The position numbers and the translations under genes are program-made. From positions 1 through 41,846 of the forward strand of contig NZ_SRID01000016.1 in NCBI RefSeq assembly GCF_004684805.1: 41,846 nucleotides of DNA, in the 5' to 3' direction. Shown one piece after another: positions 27,331 through 36,493 of the stretch (positions are counted from its first letter, which is position 1; every line of letters starts with the position of its first letter). This DNA comes from Streptomyces palmae (GTDB lineage Bacteria; Actinomycetota; Actinomycetes; Streptomycetales; Streptomycetaceae). A model generated the notes under the pieces. It saw nothing but the letters and a program-made list of their open reading frames with translations, searched no databases and was not told the origin of the DNA.

Positions 27331-29802
27331 TCACCTGCCGAGACGTCCGCGGACCATACCAACCATGGCTGTCAGTTCCTCGATACGCATCCGCTTGGCA
27401 GCGACGAAGAAGACCCCGAGCAGCACCACGCCACCGCCCACCAGCGCCGCCAGCGAACCGACCATGCCACTGCCGAGGGACCCGGTGATGACGTAGGCCG
27501 CGCCGCCACCGAGGGCGGTGGCCGGGATGCAGGCACCGGCCAGACGGGTGTACGTGCGCGCCACCCGGCGGCCGTCGAGGTCGCCGCCGAGCCGGACGCG
27601 CAGGCGCTTCCAGGCGACACCGACGCCGACGGCGTAGGCCAGACCGTAGGAGGCGGCCATGCCGGCCACCGCCCAGCGGGCGGGCAGCAGCATGTAGCTG
27701 AGCCCGGAGCCGGCGGCGTTCACCACGGCGACGATCACGGTGTTGTAGAAGGGGGTGCGGGTGTCCTCGTACGCGTAGAAGCCGCGGAGGATCACGTACT
27801 GCGCGGAGAACGGGATCAGGCCCAGCCCGAAGGCCATCAGGATGTAGCCGAAGGCCTTGGCGGTCCCCAGGCCCGAGGTGCCGAAGAGCATGGTGCACAT
27901 GGGGATGCCCAGGGCGACGAAGCCGAAGGACAGCGGCACGATGGCGACCGCGGAGGTGCGCAGGCCCTGGGAGATGTCGTCGCGGACCGCGCCGGCGTCC
28001 CCGTCGTGGGCGGCGCGGGAGATCCGGGGCAGCAGGGCGGCCATCACGGACACGGTGATGATGGCCTGCGGCATGCCCCAGATCAGCTGGGCGCTGGTGT
28101 AGCCGATGTAGCCGGTGCCGGGGTACGCGCTTTCCGCCTCGGCGCCGGCCGCGGTGGCGAGCCGGGTGACCACGATGTTGCCCGCCTGGTTGGCGAGCAC
28201 GAACAGCAGGGTCCACTTGGCCAGCTTGGCGGCCTTGCCGAGGCCGTGGCCGCGCCAGTCGAAGCGGGGCCGGAAGTGGAAGTCGGCGGCGCGCAGGTAG
28301 GGGAACATCGCCAGCGCCTGGACCACCAGGCCGAGCAGGGTGCCGATGCCCAGCAGCCGGATGCCCTCCGGGGTGATGGTGGTGACGTTCATCTTGGAGT
28401 TGCTGGCGGTGCCGAAGACCCAGATGAACAGGCCGAAGGTGGCGATGACGACGATGTTGTTGAGGACCGGGGTCCACATCATGGCGCCGAAGCGGCCGCG
28501 GGCGTTGAGGATCTGCCCGACCACCACGTGCACGCCCATGAAGAAGATGGTGGGCAGGCAGTAGCGGGCGAAGGCGACGGTCACCTCGTTGGCGGGGGCG
28601 TCGCCGGCGATCTTCGGGGACAGCTGGCCGACCAGCCAGGGGGCCGCGAGCATGCCGAGCACCACCAGCGCCGCGAGGGCCACCATCACCAGGGTGAGCA
28701 GCCGGTTGGCGTAGGCCACGCCGCCGTCCTCGTCCTCCTTCATCGCGCGGACCAGCTGCGGGACGAAGACGGAGTTCAGACCACCGCCGACGGTGAGGAA
28801 GTAGATCATCGCCGGCAGCACATAGGCGACCGCGTAGGTGTCACCGAGGACGGCACCGCCGAGCGCGGCGATGATCACCATCTGCCGGACGAAGCCGGTG
28901 AGCCGGGACACCAGGGTGCCGGCCGCCATCAGGGCGCTGGACTGGAGCAGGTTGGAGGCCTTGCCGCCGCGCTTGGCGGCCTGGGTCTCCTCGGCGGGCC
29001 GCGGTTCGGTCGTCGGCGGTGCCGGAGGCGCCGCCGGTGCGGCCGGCCCGCCACCCGCCGGGGTGGCAGCGGCGGCCTGGCCCACCGGCTGGGGGGCGGC
29101 CTGCCCCTGCTGCGGCCCGGCGGCCGGGTACTGCGGCTGCTGGGCGTACTGCTGCGGGGCCTGCTGCTGGTAGTACCCGGGCTGCTGCTGGGGCTGCTGG
29201 TACTGCTGGGGCGCGTAGTCCTGCACGTGGTCCTGGGTGTACTGCTGCTGGCGCTGCGCCTGGTAGGGCTGCTGGTCGCGGTAGAGGTGCGCGAAGGCGT
29301 CCTGCGGGGGCTGCTCCCCGCCGTCCTGGCCCGGCGGCCCGGTCACGCCCAGGTACTGGGTGGCCGCCTGGTCGTCCGCGTAGGACGGCAGCCCCTGCGC
29401 CGCGCCCTCCGGGCCGGGGGGCGCGGGCCACATCTGGGTCTCGGGGTTGTGCGCCGAGGTGTGCGGCTGGTCGTAGTGCGGCGCCTGGTTCTGGTAGCCC
29501 GGCGCGGCCTGGTGCGCAGACCGGTCGTAGCGGGGGTCGGTCAGCGGGTCGTACGCGTAGGGGTCCTGCGTCGGGTACGGGAAGGGCGTGTAGGTGCCGG
29601 TGACGTACGGGTCCTGGAAGTACGGGTCCTGCGGATACGGCAGCTGGCTGTAGGAGGCCTGGCGGGGGTCGCCGAGATAGGGGTCCTGCTGGTGCGGCTC
29701 GGCCGGATAGGCGTCCGGGGGCGTGGCATGGGGCGGCGGGACCCGGCCTGCCGGGTCCTCGCCCGGGCCACGGCCGCGATCACCGTCGTACGGCGCGTTC
29801 AT
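27331..29802 (-). CDS. murJ: lipid II flippase MurJ with a long disordered N-terminus
   Basis: An 823-aa protein. From about residue 290 it is a polytopic MurJ/MviN of the MOP superfamily, which flips lipid II for peptidoglycan synthesis: the first helix region reads LLQSSALMAAGTLVSRLTGF and many further membrane segments follow (for example ITVSVMAALLPRISRAAHDG and GGVVLLGVFFVAAKRMRI). Residues 1-285 are disordered and extremely rich in Gln, Pro, Tyr and Asp, with repeated DPY/QDPY units and poly-Gln stretches. The ATG at 29802 is 46 nt after the DUF6049 stop; the pseudokinase follows after about 100 nt. Essential in most bacteria. Confidence 0.95.
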   Translation of the reverse strand: MNAPYDGDRGRGPGEDPAGRVPPPHATPPDAYPAEPHQQDPYLGDPRQASYSQLPYPQDPYFQDPYVTGTYTPFPYPTQDPYAYDPLTDPRYDRSAHQAAPGYQNQAPHYDQPHTSAHNPETQMWPAPPGPEGAAQGLPSYADDQAATQYLGVTGPPGQDGGEQPPQDAFAHLYRDQQPYQAQRQQQYTQDHVQDYAPQQYQQPQQQPGYYQQQAPQQYAQQPQYPAAGPQQGQAAPQPVGQAAAATPAGGGPAAPAAPPAPPTTEPRPAEETQAAKRGGKASNLLQSSALMAAGTLVSRLTGFVRQMVIIAALGGAVLGDTYAVAYVLPAMIYFLTVGGGLNSVFVPQLVRAMKEDEDGGVAYANRLLTLVMVALAALVVLGMLAAPWLVGQLSPKIAGDAPANEVTVAFARYCLPTIFFMGVHVVVGQILNARGRFGAMMWTPVLNNIVVIATFGLFIWVFGTASNSKMNVTTITPEGIRLLGIGTLLGLVVQALAMFPYLRAADFHFRPRFDWRGHGLGKAAKLAKWTLLFVLANQAGNIVVTRLATAAGAEAESAYPGTGYIGYTSAQLIWGMPQAIITVSVMAALLPRISRAAHDGDAGAVRDDISQGLRTSAVAIVPLSFGFVALGIPMCTMLFGTSGLGTAKAFGYILMAFGLGLIPFSAQYVILRGFYAYEDTRTPFYNTVIVAVVNAAGSGLSYMLLPARWAVAGMAASYGLAYAVGVGVAWKRLRVRLGGDLDGRRVARTYTRLAGACIPATALGGGAAYVITGSLGSGMVGSLAALVGGGVVLLGVFFVAAKRMRIEELTAMVGMVRGRLGR

Positions 29803-29848
29803 CGCTACCCCACCTCATCGTCCGCGGCCGGTCCGGCCACACCAGTGC

Positions 29849-32212
29849 TCAATGCTCCACTTTCTCACCTGAGCCGGATGGCTCAGCGCTTTGCGAACCG
29901 GTGTCCGGCTCCGGGTCACTCTGCTGCTCGGGTACGAGGATGTCCGGCGCGTCGTCGCCTTTGGCCTGTTCTCCCTCGTCTCGGGGCGTGTTCCCGTCCA
30001 CGGGAGTGGAGTCCGTGCCGTTCTCGGCGCCCGGATTGTTGTCCTCGTCACGGTGGGCGTTCCGCTTGCGCTGAAGGTAGATGCGGACGCCGGCGAGGAC
30101 CAGCAGCAGTACCCCGCCGCCGATGACCAGCATCACCGCGGAGGTGGCCTCGGTGACGTTCACCTCGAAGGACACCGCCTGGCCGTAGGGCTGGCCGTCG
30201 GCGGTGACCAGCTGGGCGGTCACCCGGACCCGGCCGTTGGCATAGGCCGTGGTGCCGAACTTCACGGACTGGCTGTGCCCGCCCTCGACGTGGATGGGCT
30301 GCGGATCGCCCACGGTGAGCCGGTTGCCCTGCGAGGAGGTCAGTTGCAGCTGAAGGCCCTGTACGGGCTGGAGCAGGCCGTTCTGCACGGTGACCGGGAT
30401 GGTCGCGCTGCGGCCGGAGAGGGTGACCGTGGACTTGCGGATCAGCCGGACCTTCTCGGTGAGCCCCTGCAGCTCGCGGTGGACGGAGGTGCGGAAGGCG
30501 AGGCCGCCGCGGGCCTTGCCTCGCCAGGCGGTGGACATCTCCCGCAGGATCGCGCTGCCGAAGGGGGTCTCCACCCGGTCCTTCACGGTGAGGATGTCCG
30601 TGAAGAGGTCGAGCGCCCGCTGGTCCTTGCGGATCCTGTCGAAGGCCGCGTAGCGCAGCTCCCCGGCGCGCAGCCGGCTGGGGTAGGCCCGTCCGCTGGG
30701 TACCCGCTTGGTGGCCAGCGGGTCGGGCTGGGCGGCGGCGGCCTGCCCCAGGTTCTGCGGCTGGCTCCAGCGGTTGTCGGACAGGCCCCGCAGGGCCGCC
30801 GCCATGGTCTTGGCCTGCGCGGTGGTGGGCATGCGCTGCGGCGCGACCAGGATGCTGCGCTGCTTGGACGGGGCCTGCTGGGTGAGCATCTGGCTCTGGG
30901 CGAGGAAGCGCTGGACGGCCAGGGTGCGGCTCTCGGGCCGGGACATGTTGCCGGCGAAGGCCGTGGAGAGCCGGGCGTCGGCCACCACCGCGGTGTTGCC
31001 GCCGCCGATCTGCCGGGCGGCGTTGGGGGTGTACAGCAGGCCGCCGGTCTCCTGGAGGCTGTCGCTGCGGGCGATCACATGGTGGGCGCCGGCCGAGGTG
31101 GCCACGTCCACGATGGAGGAGTCGATCGCCCCGTCCACCGGCCAGGCGAAGTCGGTGCGCGGCTTGATGCCGAGGATGCCCTCCACCGTGCTGGAGGCGA
31201 GTTCGGTGGCCGTCTGGAGGTGGCTGAGCGCGCCGGGGACGTTCTTGCCGCGGTGGGCGAGCGAGGCCAGGTCCGGGTCGGCGAACGGCAGGGCCACCAC
31301 CTGGTGGCCCTTGATGGCCTTCTCCAGGTCGCCCAGCCACTGCTCGGCGATCGCCTGGCCCTTCCCCGGCCTGGTGTCCTCGCCGTCCTCGACCTCGTAG
31401 TCCCGGGTCATGGCGTCCGCGGTGGCCAGCAGGTCCGGGTCGATCACCCAGGTGATCGGGAGGTCCTTGCCGAGGGCGACCATCTGCTGGAGCCGACCGC
31501 CGGGGCCGAGCTCGTCCTTGAGCCTGTCGTCCCGGAAGACCGGGGTCTGCGATTCGTCGGAGAGGGTGCGCGAGGTGACATGGGTGGGCGCTATGAGCGG
31601 CCACAGGAAGGCGAGCCGGGTCTTCTTCGGGGCCCCGGAGGGCTGCCAGGGCAGGAAGGTCCGCTCGATGCCCAGCACCTGCGGCCAGGGCCGGTCGGCC
31701 GTCTGGCCGCCCAGCGCGACGGCGATCTGGTAGGCCCCCGGGCTGGTGAGGCCCAGCCGCTCGACCGGGATGGAGAGGGTGAAGTCGCGGCTGCCGCCGG
31801 CCGGGAGCCGGCCGACCTTCTCGCTGTACCGGGCGTCTATCCGGCGGCCGTCCAGGTTCGGCGCGTAGCCCTTGCGGCGGGCCGCGTCCTCGATGGCCGT
31901 GCGGCTGTTCATCGGCGGGCCGAGCCGCAGTTCGACCTGGGCGTCGGTGACCGGGGAGCGCCCGGCGTTGGTGACGGTGCCGGTCACGGTCAGCGTGTCG
32001 TCGCCGGACGGGGTGGTGGGGGTCAGACTCTTGATCGCCACATCGACGGTGCGCGAGCCGGTGGGCGCGCTCTGCGCCTGGGCGTCGGAGGCCGCCGGCA
32101 GCTGGACCAGACCCGCGAGCAGCGGTACCCCGGTGAGCAGCGCCGCGGCGCGTTTGAACCACCGGCGGGCGGGAGCGGAAGGTGTGCCCTGGAACTCTGC
32201 CGCCTCGGCCAC
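29849..32212 (-). CDS. DUF6049 family membrane-anchored envelope protein
   Basis: A 787-aa protein. Residues about 15-47 form a signal peptide (basic RRWFKR, then a Leu/Ala core ending near AQAQS). The large extracytoplasmic part has beta domains at the start (about 50-175), a central region with short TIM-barrel-like motifs such as LPFADPDLASLAH and FAWPVDGAID, and a beta domain at about 610-695. One membrane helix (about 700-722) is followed by a charged, acidic cytoplasmic tail to residue 787. The GTG at 32212 is used. The counterpart is Rv3909, next to MurJ in M. tuberculosis. Function is unknown; the fixed linkage to murJ points to cell-wall assembly. Confidence 0.85.
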   Translation of the reverse strand: MAEAAEFQGTPSAPARRWFKRAAALLTGVPLLAGLVQLPAASDAQAQSAPTGSRTVDVAIKSLTPTTPSGDDTLTVTGTVTNAGRSPVTDAQVELRLGPPMNSRTAIEDAARRKGYAPNLDGRRIDARYSEKVGRLPAGGSRDFTLSIPVERLGLTSPGAYQIAVALGGQTADRPWPQVLGIERTFLPWQPSGAPKKTRLAFLWPLIAPTHVTSRTLSDESQTPVFRDDRLKDELGPGGRLQQMVALGKDLPITWVIDPDLLATADAMTRDYEVEDGEDTRPGKGQAIAEQWLGDLEKAIKGHQVVALPFADPDLASLAHRGKNVPGALSHLQTATELASSTVEGILGIKPRTDFAWPVDGAIDSSIVDVATSAGAHHVIARSDSLQETGGLLYTPNAARQIGGGNTAVVADARLSTAFAGNMSRPESRTLAVQRFLAQSQMLTQQAPSKQRSILVAPQRMPTTAQAKTMAAALRGLSDNRWSQPQNLGQAAAAQPDPLATKRVPSGRAYPSRLRAGELRYAAFDRIRKDQRALDLFTDILTVKDRVETPFGSAILREMSTAWRGKARGGLAFRTSVHRELQGLTEKVRLIRKSTVTLSGRSATIPVTVQNGLLQPVQGLQLQLTSSQGNRLTVGDPQPIHVEGGHSQSVKFGTTAYANGRVRVTAQLVTADGQPYGQAVSFEVNVTEATSAVMLVIGGGVLLLVLAGVRIYLQRKRNAHRDEDNNPGAENGTDSTPVDGNTPRDEGEQAKGDDAPDILVPEQQSDPEPDTGSQSAEPSGSGEKVEH

Positions 32213-32398
32213 GTGCTCGCCCGTCCCTCGTCGTCGTCAGTGGTCGTCGTAGTGTGCGTGTCCACGCATGGTAACGATGCTCGCGGGGGCGCGGCGCCGC
32301 GGTGTGGCCCGCAAGATCGCAGCCGTGGTCCGGCGGTCGGATTCCCGGGGTGATCCCGACCCGGGGAGAACCGGGAGGCTTCGGGGCGCTGGGCCACG

Positions 32399-32404
32399 TA
32401 CCCT
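32399..32404 (+). promoter_or_regulatory. possible -10 element for a leaderless cca transcript
   Basis: TACCCT ends 8 nt before the GTG start codon. With no Shine-Dalgarno sequence, transcription could start at the start codon itself. No good -35 is seen. Confidence 0.4.
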
Positions 32405-32412
32405 GTTCTGTT

Positions 32413-33903
32413 GTGCCGAATGCCAACAATGACAGCCTCACCCCGCAGCCGACCAGCGAACTCAGTCAGGCGCAGCGCCTGGCCGTGAGTGAGCTGCTGC
32501 GGGTGTCCCCCGTCGCCGATGATCTCGCCCGCCGGTTCCAGCAGGCCGGGTTCACCCTTGCCCTGGTCGGCGGCTCGGTACGGGACGCGCTGCTCGGCCG
32601 GCTCGGCAATGACCTGGACTTCACCACCGACGCCCGCCCCGAGGACGTACTGAAGATCGTGCGCCCCTGGGCCGACGCGGTGTGGGACGTGGGGATCGCG
32701 TTCGGCACGGTCGGCTGCCGCAAGAAGTCGTCCGGTGGCAATGCCGCGGTCCAGGACTATCAGATTGAGATCACGACTTATCGGTCGGAAGCGTACGACC
32801 GCACCTCGCGGAAGCCCGAGGTGTCCTACGGCGACTCGATCGAGCAGGATCTGGTGCGCCGGGACTTCACGGTGAACGCGATGGCGGTGGCGCTGCCGGA
32901 GAAGGAGTTCATCGACCCGCACAACGGGCTGGAGGACCTCGCCGCCCGGGTGCTGCGCACCCCGGGCACGCCGGAGGAGTCCTTCTCCGACGACCCGCTG
33001 CGGATGATGCGGGCCGCGCGCTTCGCCGCACAGCTCGACTTCGAGGTGGCGCCCGAGGTGGTCGCCGCGATGACCGAGATGGCCGACCGGCTGGACATCG
33101 TCTCGGCGGAGCGGGTGCGCGACGAGTTCAACAAGCTGGTCCTGTCGGCGCACCCCCGCAAGGGCCTGCGGCTGCTGGTCGACACCGGGCTGGCGGCCAG
33201 GGTGCTGCCGGAGCTCCCGGCGCTGCGGCTGGAGCGCGATGAGCACCACCGGCACAAGGACGTGTACGAGCACACGCTGACCGTGCTGGAGCAGGCCATC
33301 GACCTGGAGGAGGAGGGCCCCGACCTGGTGCTGCGGCTGGCCGCGCTGCTGCATGACATCGGGAAGCCCAAGACCCGCAGGTTCGAGAAGGACGGCCGGG
33401 TCTCCTTCCACCACCACGAGGTGGTGGGCGCGAAGATGACCAAGTTCCGGATGATGAAGCTCAAGTACTCCAACGAGCTGGTCAAGGACGTGGCCCGGCT
33501 GGTCGAGCTGCACCTGCGGTTCCACGGGTACGGCACCGGGGAGTGGACCGACTCGGCCGTGCGGCGGTACGTACGGGACGCGGGGCCGCTGCTGGGCCGG
33601 CTGCACAAGCTGACCCGCTCGGACTGCACCACCCGCAACAAGCGCAAGGCGACGGCGTTGTCCCGGGCCTACGACGGGCTGGAGGAGCGCATCGCGCGGC
33701 TTCAGGAGCAGGAGGAGCTGGACGCGATCCGGCCGGACCTGGACGGCAACGAGATCATGGAGATCCTCGGGATGCCGCCGGGCCCGCAGGTCGGCAAGGC
33801 GTACAAGCATCTGCTGGAGCTCCGGCTGGAGCACGGGCCGATGGAGCGGGACGCCGCGGTGGCCGCCCTCAAGCAGTGGTGGGCGCAGCAGCCGCAGGGC
33901 TGA
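32413..33903 (+). CDS. cca: CCA tRNA nucleotidyltransferase
   Basis: A 496-aa enzyme of the poly(A) polymerase/CCA family, needed here because tRNA-Ile has no encoded CCA. The head motif LVGGSVRDALLGRLGNDLDF holds GGSVRD and the catalytic DLD. RRDFTVNAMAVAL and RMMRAARFAAQLDFEVAP are the next conserved blocks. An HD domain follows (HRHKDVYEHT ... LLHDIGKPKT). The GTG at 32413 gives a protein beginning VPNANNDS. There is no ribosome site, but TACCCT ends 8 nt upstream, so the mRNA may be leaderless. The frame is open further upstream to 32302 without start signals. Homologue of PcnA (Rv3907c). Confidence 0.95.
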   Translation: MPNANNDSLTPQPTSELSQAQRLAVSELLRVSPVADDLARRFQQAGFTLALVGGSVRDALLGRLGNDLDFTTDARPEDVLKIVRPWADAVWDVGIAFGTVGCRKKSSGGNAAVQDYQIEITTYRSEAYDRTSRKPEVSYGDSIEQDLVRRDFTVNAMAVALPEKEFIDPHNGLEDLAARVLRTPGTPEESFSDDPLRMMRAARFAAQLDFEVAPEVVAAMTEMADRLDIVSAERVRDEFNKLVLSAHPRKGLRLLVDTGLAARVLPELPALRLERDEHHRHKDVYEHTLTVLEQAIDLEEEGPDLVLRLAALLHDIGKPKTRRFEKDGRVSFHHHEVVGAKMTKFRMMKLKYSNELVKDVARLVELHLRFHGYGTGEWTDSAVRRYVRDAGPLLGRLHKLTRSDCTTRNKRKATALSRAYDGLEERIARLQEQEELDAIRPDLDGNEIMEILGMPPGPQVGKAYKHLLELRLEHGPMERDAAVAALKQWWAQQPQG

Positions 33904-33915
33904 GGCAGTCCCCCT

Positions 33916-33931
33916 CGTTTCACGTGAAACA
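33916..33931. promoter_or_regulatory. parS: parS site after cca, first of a pair
   Basis: An exact 14-bp core (33917-33930) in the gap between the convergent cca and MFS genes. Confidence 0.95.
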
Positions 33932-33953
33932 CCGCTCCGGTCCCGCGGGGCGG

Positions 33954-33969
33954 TGTTTCACGTGAAACG
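33954..33969. promoter_or_regulatory. parS: parS site after the MFS gene, second of a pair
   Basis: An exact 14-bp core (33955-33968), 38 bp from the first site. Confidence 0.95.
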
Positions 33970-33984
33970 GACGATCGGGGGCCC

Positions 33985-35274
33985 TCAGAGCCCGGGCCGG
34001 ACCGGCCGGTAGCGGTACCGCGCCATCCCGACCGCGACCAGGGCGTAGATCACCGACACCAGCAGCACCAGCGCCACCGAGCGGCCGTCCCGCGGCAGTA
34101 TCGAGGCGGCCACCCCCGCCGCGCCCACGAAGGCGACGTTGAACAGCACGTCGTAGAGGGAGAAGATCCGGCCCCGGAAGTCGTCGTCGATCGCGCCCTG
34201 GACGACGGTGTCCGTGGCGATCTTCGCACCCTGGGTGGCCAGCCCCAGCACGAACGCGGCCACCAGCATCGGAGCCGGTTGGAACGGCAGCCCCAGACCG
34301 GGCACCAGGACGGCCGATCCGGCCGCGCACAGCACGATCCAGCCGGAGGTCCCCAGCCGGCCCACCGCCCAGGGCGTCACCACCGCCGCGGCGAAGAAGC
34401 CGGCGCCCGAGACGGCCACCGCGAGCCCCAGCAGCGCCAGCCCGTCGGATCCGGCGTCGGCCCAGGCGTACCGGCAGAGCATCAGGAGTATCACGGTGAG
34501 CGCGCCATAGCAGAAGCGCATCAGCCCCATCGCGGCCAGCACCCGGGCCGCGGGTCGGCGGGCGGCCAGATGGCGCAGCCCGTCGGCGAGCCCTCGTACG
34601 GTGCTGAGCAGGGCGGTGCGCAGCCGCGGCTGGAGCCACTTCGGGTCGGGGCCCAGCAGGTCCGCGGGCATCAGCAGGGCCGAGAGCCCGGCGGCCAGGT
34701 AGATCGCCGCACCGAGCAGCACCACCAGCGCGTCGGTGGACAGCCCGCCACCGGGCACCACCAGGCGCACCAGGAAGGCGGCCCCGGCCCCGGCGGTGGC
34801 CGCCAGGGTCCCCGCGGTCGGGGAGAGCGAGTTGGCCATCACCAGTCGTGTGGGGCCGTCGACCACTCGGGGCAGCGCGGCCGACAGGCCGGCCAGGACG
34901 AAGCGGTTGACGGCGGTGACCGAGAGCGCCGAGACGTAGAAGAGCCAGTCGGAGACCTGAGCCAGGATCAGCACCGCGGTGCCCGCGGCGAGTCCGGCGC
35001 GCAGCACGTTGCCGAAGAGCAGCACCTGCCGGCGGCGCCAGCGGTCCAGCAGCACGCCCGCGAACGGCCCGAGGAGCGAGTAGGGAAGGAGCAGCACGGC
35101 CATCGCGGAGGCGATCGCCGCGGCGGAGGTCTCCTTCTCCGGGGAGAACACCACATAGGCGGCGAGGGCGGCCTGGTAGACGCCGTCGGCCAGTTGGGAG
35201 AGCAGCCGGACGGCGAGCAGGCGGCGGAAGTCGCGGAGCCGGAGCAGCACGCGCAGATCACGTACGACGGGCAT
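33985..35274 (-). CDS. MFS transporter
   Basis: A 429-aa polytopic membrane protein of the major facilitator superfamily with about 12 helices. The conserved loop between helices 2 and 3 reads GPFAGVLLDRWRRRQVLLFG (motif A: G-x-x-x-D-R-x-x-R-R). A central cytoplasmic loop lies at about 205-235. The substrate is unknown; the topology resembles drug or metabolite exporters. ATG at 35274 has GAGG 9 nt upstream and is preferred over a GTG 21 bases earlier, which would lie within the upstream leader. It is convergent with cca and downstream of the ino1 terminator. Confidence 0.88.
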   Translation of the reverse strand: MPVVRDLRVLLRLRDFRRLLAVRLLSQLADGVYQAALAAYVVFSPEKETSAAAIASAMAVLLLPYSLLGPFAGVLLDRWRRRQVLLFGNVLRAGLAAGTAVLILAQVSDWLFYVSALSVTAVNRFVLAGLSAALPRVVDGPTRLVMANSLSPTAGTLAATAGAGAAFLVRLVVPGGGLSTDALVVLLGAAIYLAAGLSALLMPADLLGPDPKWLQPRLRTALLSTVRGLADGLRHLAARRPAARVLAAMGLMRFCYGALTVILLMLCRYAWADAGSDGLALLGLAVAVSGAGFFAAAVVTPWAVGRLGTSGWIVLCAAGSAVLVPGLGLPFQPAPMLVAAFVLGLATQGAKIATDTVVQGAIDDDFRGRIFSLYDVLFNVAFVGAAGVAASILPRDGRSVALVLLVSVIYALVAVGMARYRYRPVRPGL

Positions 35275-35297
35275 GGCGCTCAGCCTCACACACACCG

Positions 35298-35326
35298 CAG
35301 GCCCCCGGGAGCAACCCGGGGGCCTG
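35298..35326 (-). terminator. ino1 terminator
   Basis: A perfect 12-bp stem (35298-35309 with 35315-35326) with a 5-nt loop begins 35 nt past the ino1 stop on the minus strand. Confidence 0.82.
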
Positions 35327-35361
35327 AGATCAGCGGCGGTGTTCCGCCACCGGCGGCGTGG

Positions 35362-36444
35362 TCAGCGCTCGACCTCGCCCTTGATGAACTTCTCGACGTT
35401 CTCCCGGGCCTCGTCGTCGAAGTACTGCACCGGCGGGGACTTCATGAAGTACGAGGACGCGGAGAGGATCGGGCCACCGATGCCCCGGTCCTTGGCGATC
35501 TTCGCGGCGCGCAGCGCGTCGATGATGACACCCGCGGAGTTCGGGGAGTCCCAGACCTCGAGCTTGTACTCCAGGTTCAGCGGGACGTCGCCGAACGCAC
35601 GGCCCTCCAGGCGGACGTAGGCCCACTTGCGGTCGTCCAGCCAGGCCACGTAGTCGGACGGGCCGATGTGGACGTTCTTCTCGCCCAGGTCGCGGTCCGG
35701 GATCTGGGAGGTGACGGCCTGCGTCTTGGAGATCTTCTTGGACTCCAGGCGCTCGCGCTCGAGCATGTTCTTGAAGTCCATGTTGCCGCCGACGTTCAGC
35801 TGCATGGTGCGCTCGAGGATGACACCCCGGTCCTCGAACAGCTTGGCCATCACACGGTGCGTGATGGTGGCGCCGACCTGCGACTTGATGTCGTCACCGA
35901 CGATCGGCACACCGGCCTCGGTGAACTTGTCCGCCCACTCCTTGGTGCCGGCGATGAAGACCGGCAGCGCGTTGACGAAGGCGACCTTGGCGTCGATGGC
36001 GCACTGGGCGTAGAACTTCGCCGCGGTCTCGGAGCCGACCGGCAGGTAGCAGACGAGCACGTCGACCTGCTTGTCCTTGAGGACCTGGACCACGTCGACA
36101 GGGGCCTCGGCGGACTCCTCGATGGTCTGGAGGTAGTACTTGCCCAGACCGTCGAGCGTGTGGCCGCGCTGCACGGTGACGCCGGTGGCCGGCACATCCG
36201 TGATCTTGATGGTGTTGTTCTCGCTGGCACCGATCGCGTCCGCGAGGTCGAGGCCGACCTTCTTCGCGTCCACGTCGAAGGCGGCCACGAACTCCACGTC
36301 GCGGACGTGGTAGTCGCCGAACTGCACGTGCATCAGACCCGGCACGCGGCTGTTCGGGTCGGCGTCCTTGTAGTACTCGACGCCCTGCACGAGCGACGCG
36401 GCGCAGTTGCCCACGCCGACAATGGCTACGCGAACCGAACCCAT
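35362..36444 (-). CDS. ino1: inositol-3-phosphate synthase
   Basis: A 360-aa enzyme that makes inositol 3-phosphate from glucose 6-phosphate with NAD+, the first step to phosphatidylinositol and, in actinobacteria, mycothiol. The NAD motif [16 protein letters not shown] is at the N-terminus; [16 protein letters not shown] and [12 protein letters not shown] are the conserved catalytic blocks. ATG at 36444 has GGGAG 9 nt upstream; the longer open frame to 36510 would overlap the padR stop and lacks a start signal. padR is 49 nt upstream on the same strand, so both are probably co-transcribed. Confidence 0.96.
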   Translation of the reverse strand: MGSVRVAIVGVGNCAASLVQGVEYYKDADPNSRVPGLMHVQFGDYHVRDVEFVAAFDVDAKKVGLDLADAIGASENNTIKITDVPATGVTVQRGHTLDGLGKYYLQTIEESAEAPVDVVQVLKDKQVDVLVCYLPVGSETAAKFYAQCAIDAKVAFVNALPVFIAGTKEWADKFTEAGVPIVGDDIKSQVGATITHRVMAKLFEDRGVILERTMQLNVGGNMDFKNMLERERLESKKISKTQAVTSQIPDRDLGEKNVHIGPSDYVAWLDDRKWAYVRLEGRAFGDVPLNLEYKLEVWDSPNSAGVIIDALRAAKIAKDRGIGGPILSASSYFMKSPPVQYFDDEARENVEKFIKGEVER

Positions 36445-36493
36445 TCCGGTTGCTCCCTGTGTGTGTGTCGAAGCCCTGCGGGGGTGCAGAGGC

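Larger units (their letters stand above)
33916..33969. terminator. parS-containing 20-bp hairpin between convergent cca and MFS genes
   Basis: The arms 33916-33935 and 33950-33969 are perfectly complementary over 20 bp around a 14-nt loop. Each arm contains a complete parS, and pairing extends beyond it through ACCGC/GCGGT. Placed 13 nt after the cca stop and 16 nt after the MFS stop, it can serve as a terminator in both directions. Confidence 0.72.

Noticed and set aside
27271-30126. 951-codon plus-strand frame opposite murJ
   Set aside because: Shadow of murJ; low-complexity Gly/Asp/His-rich translation.
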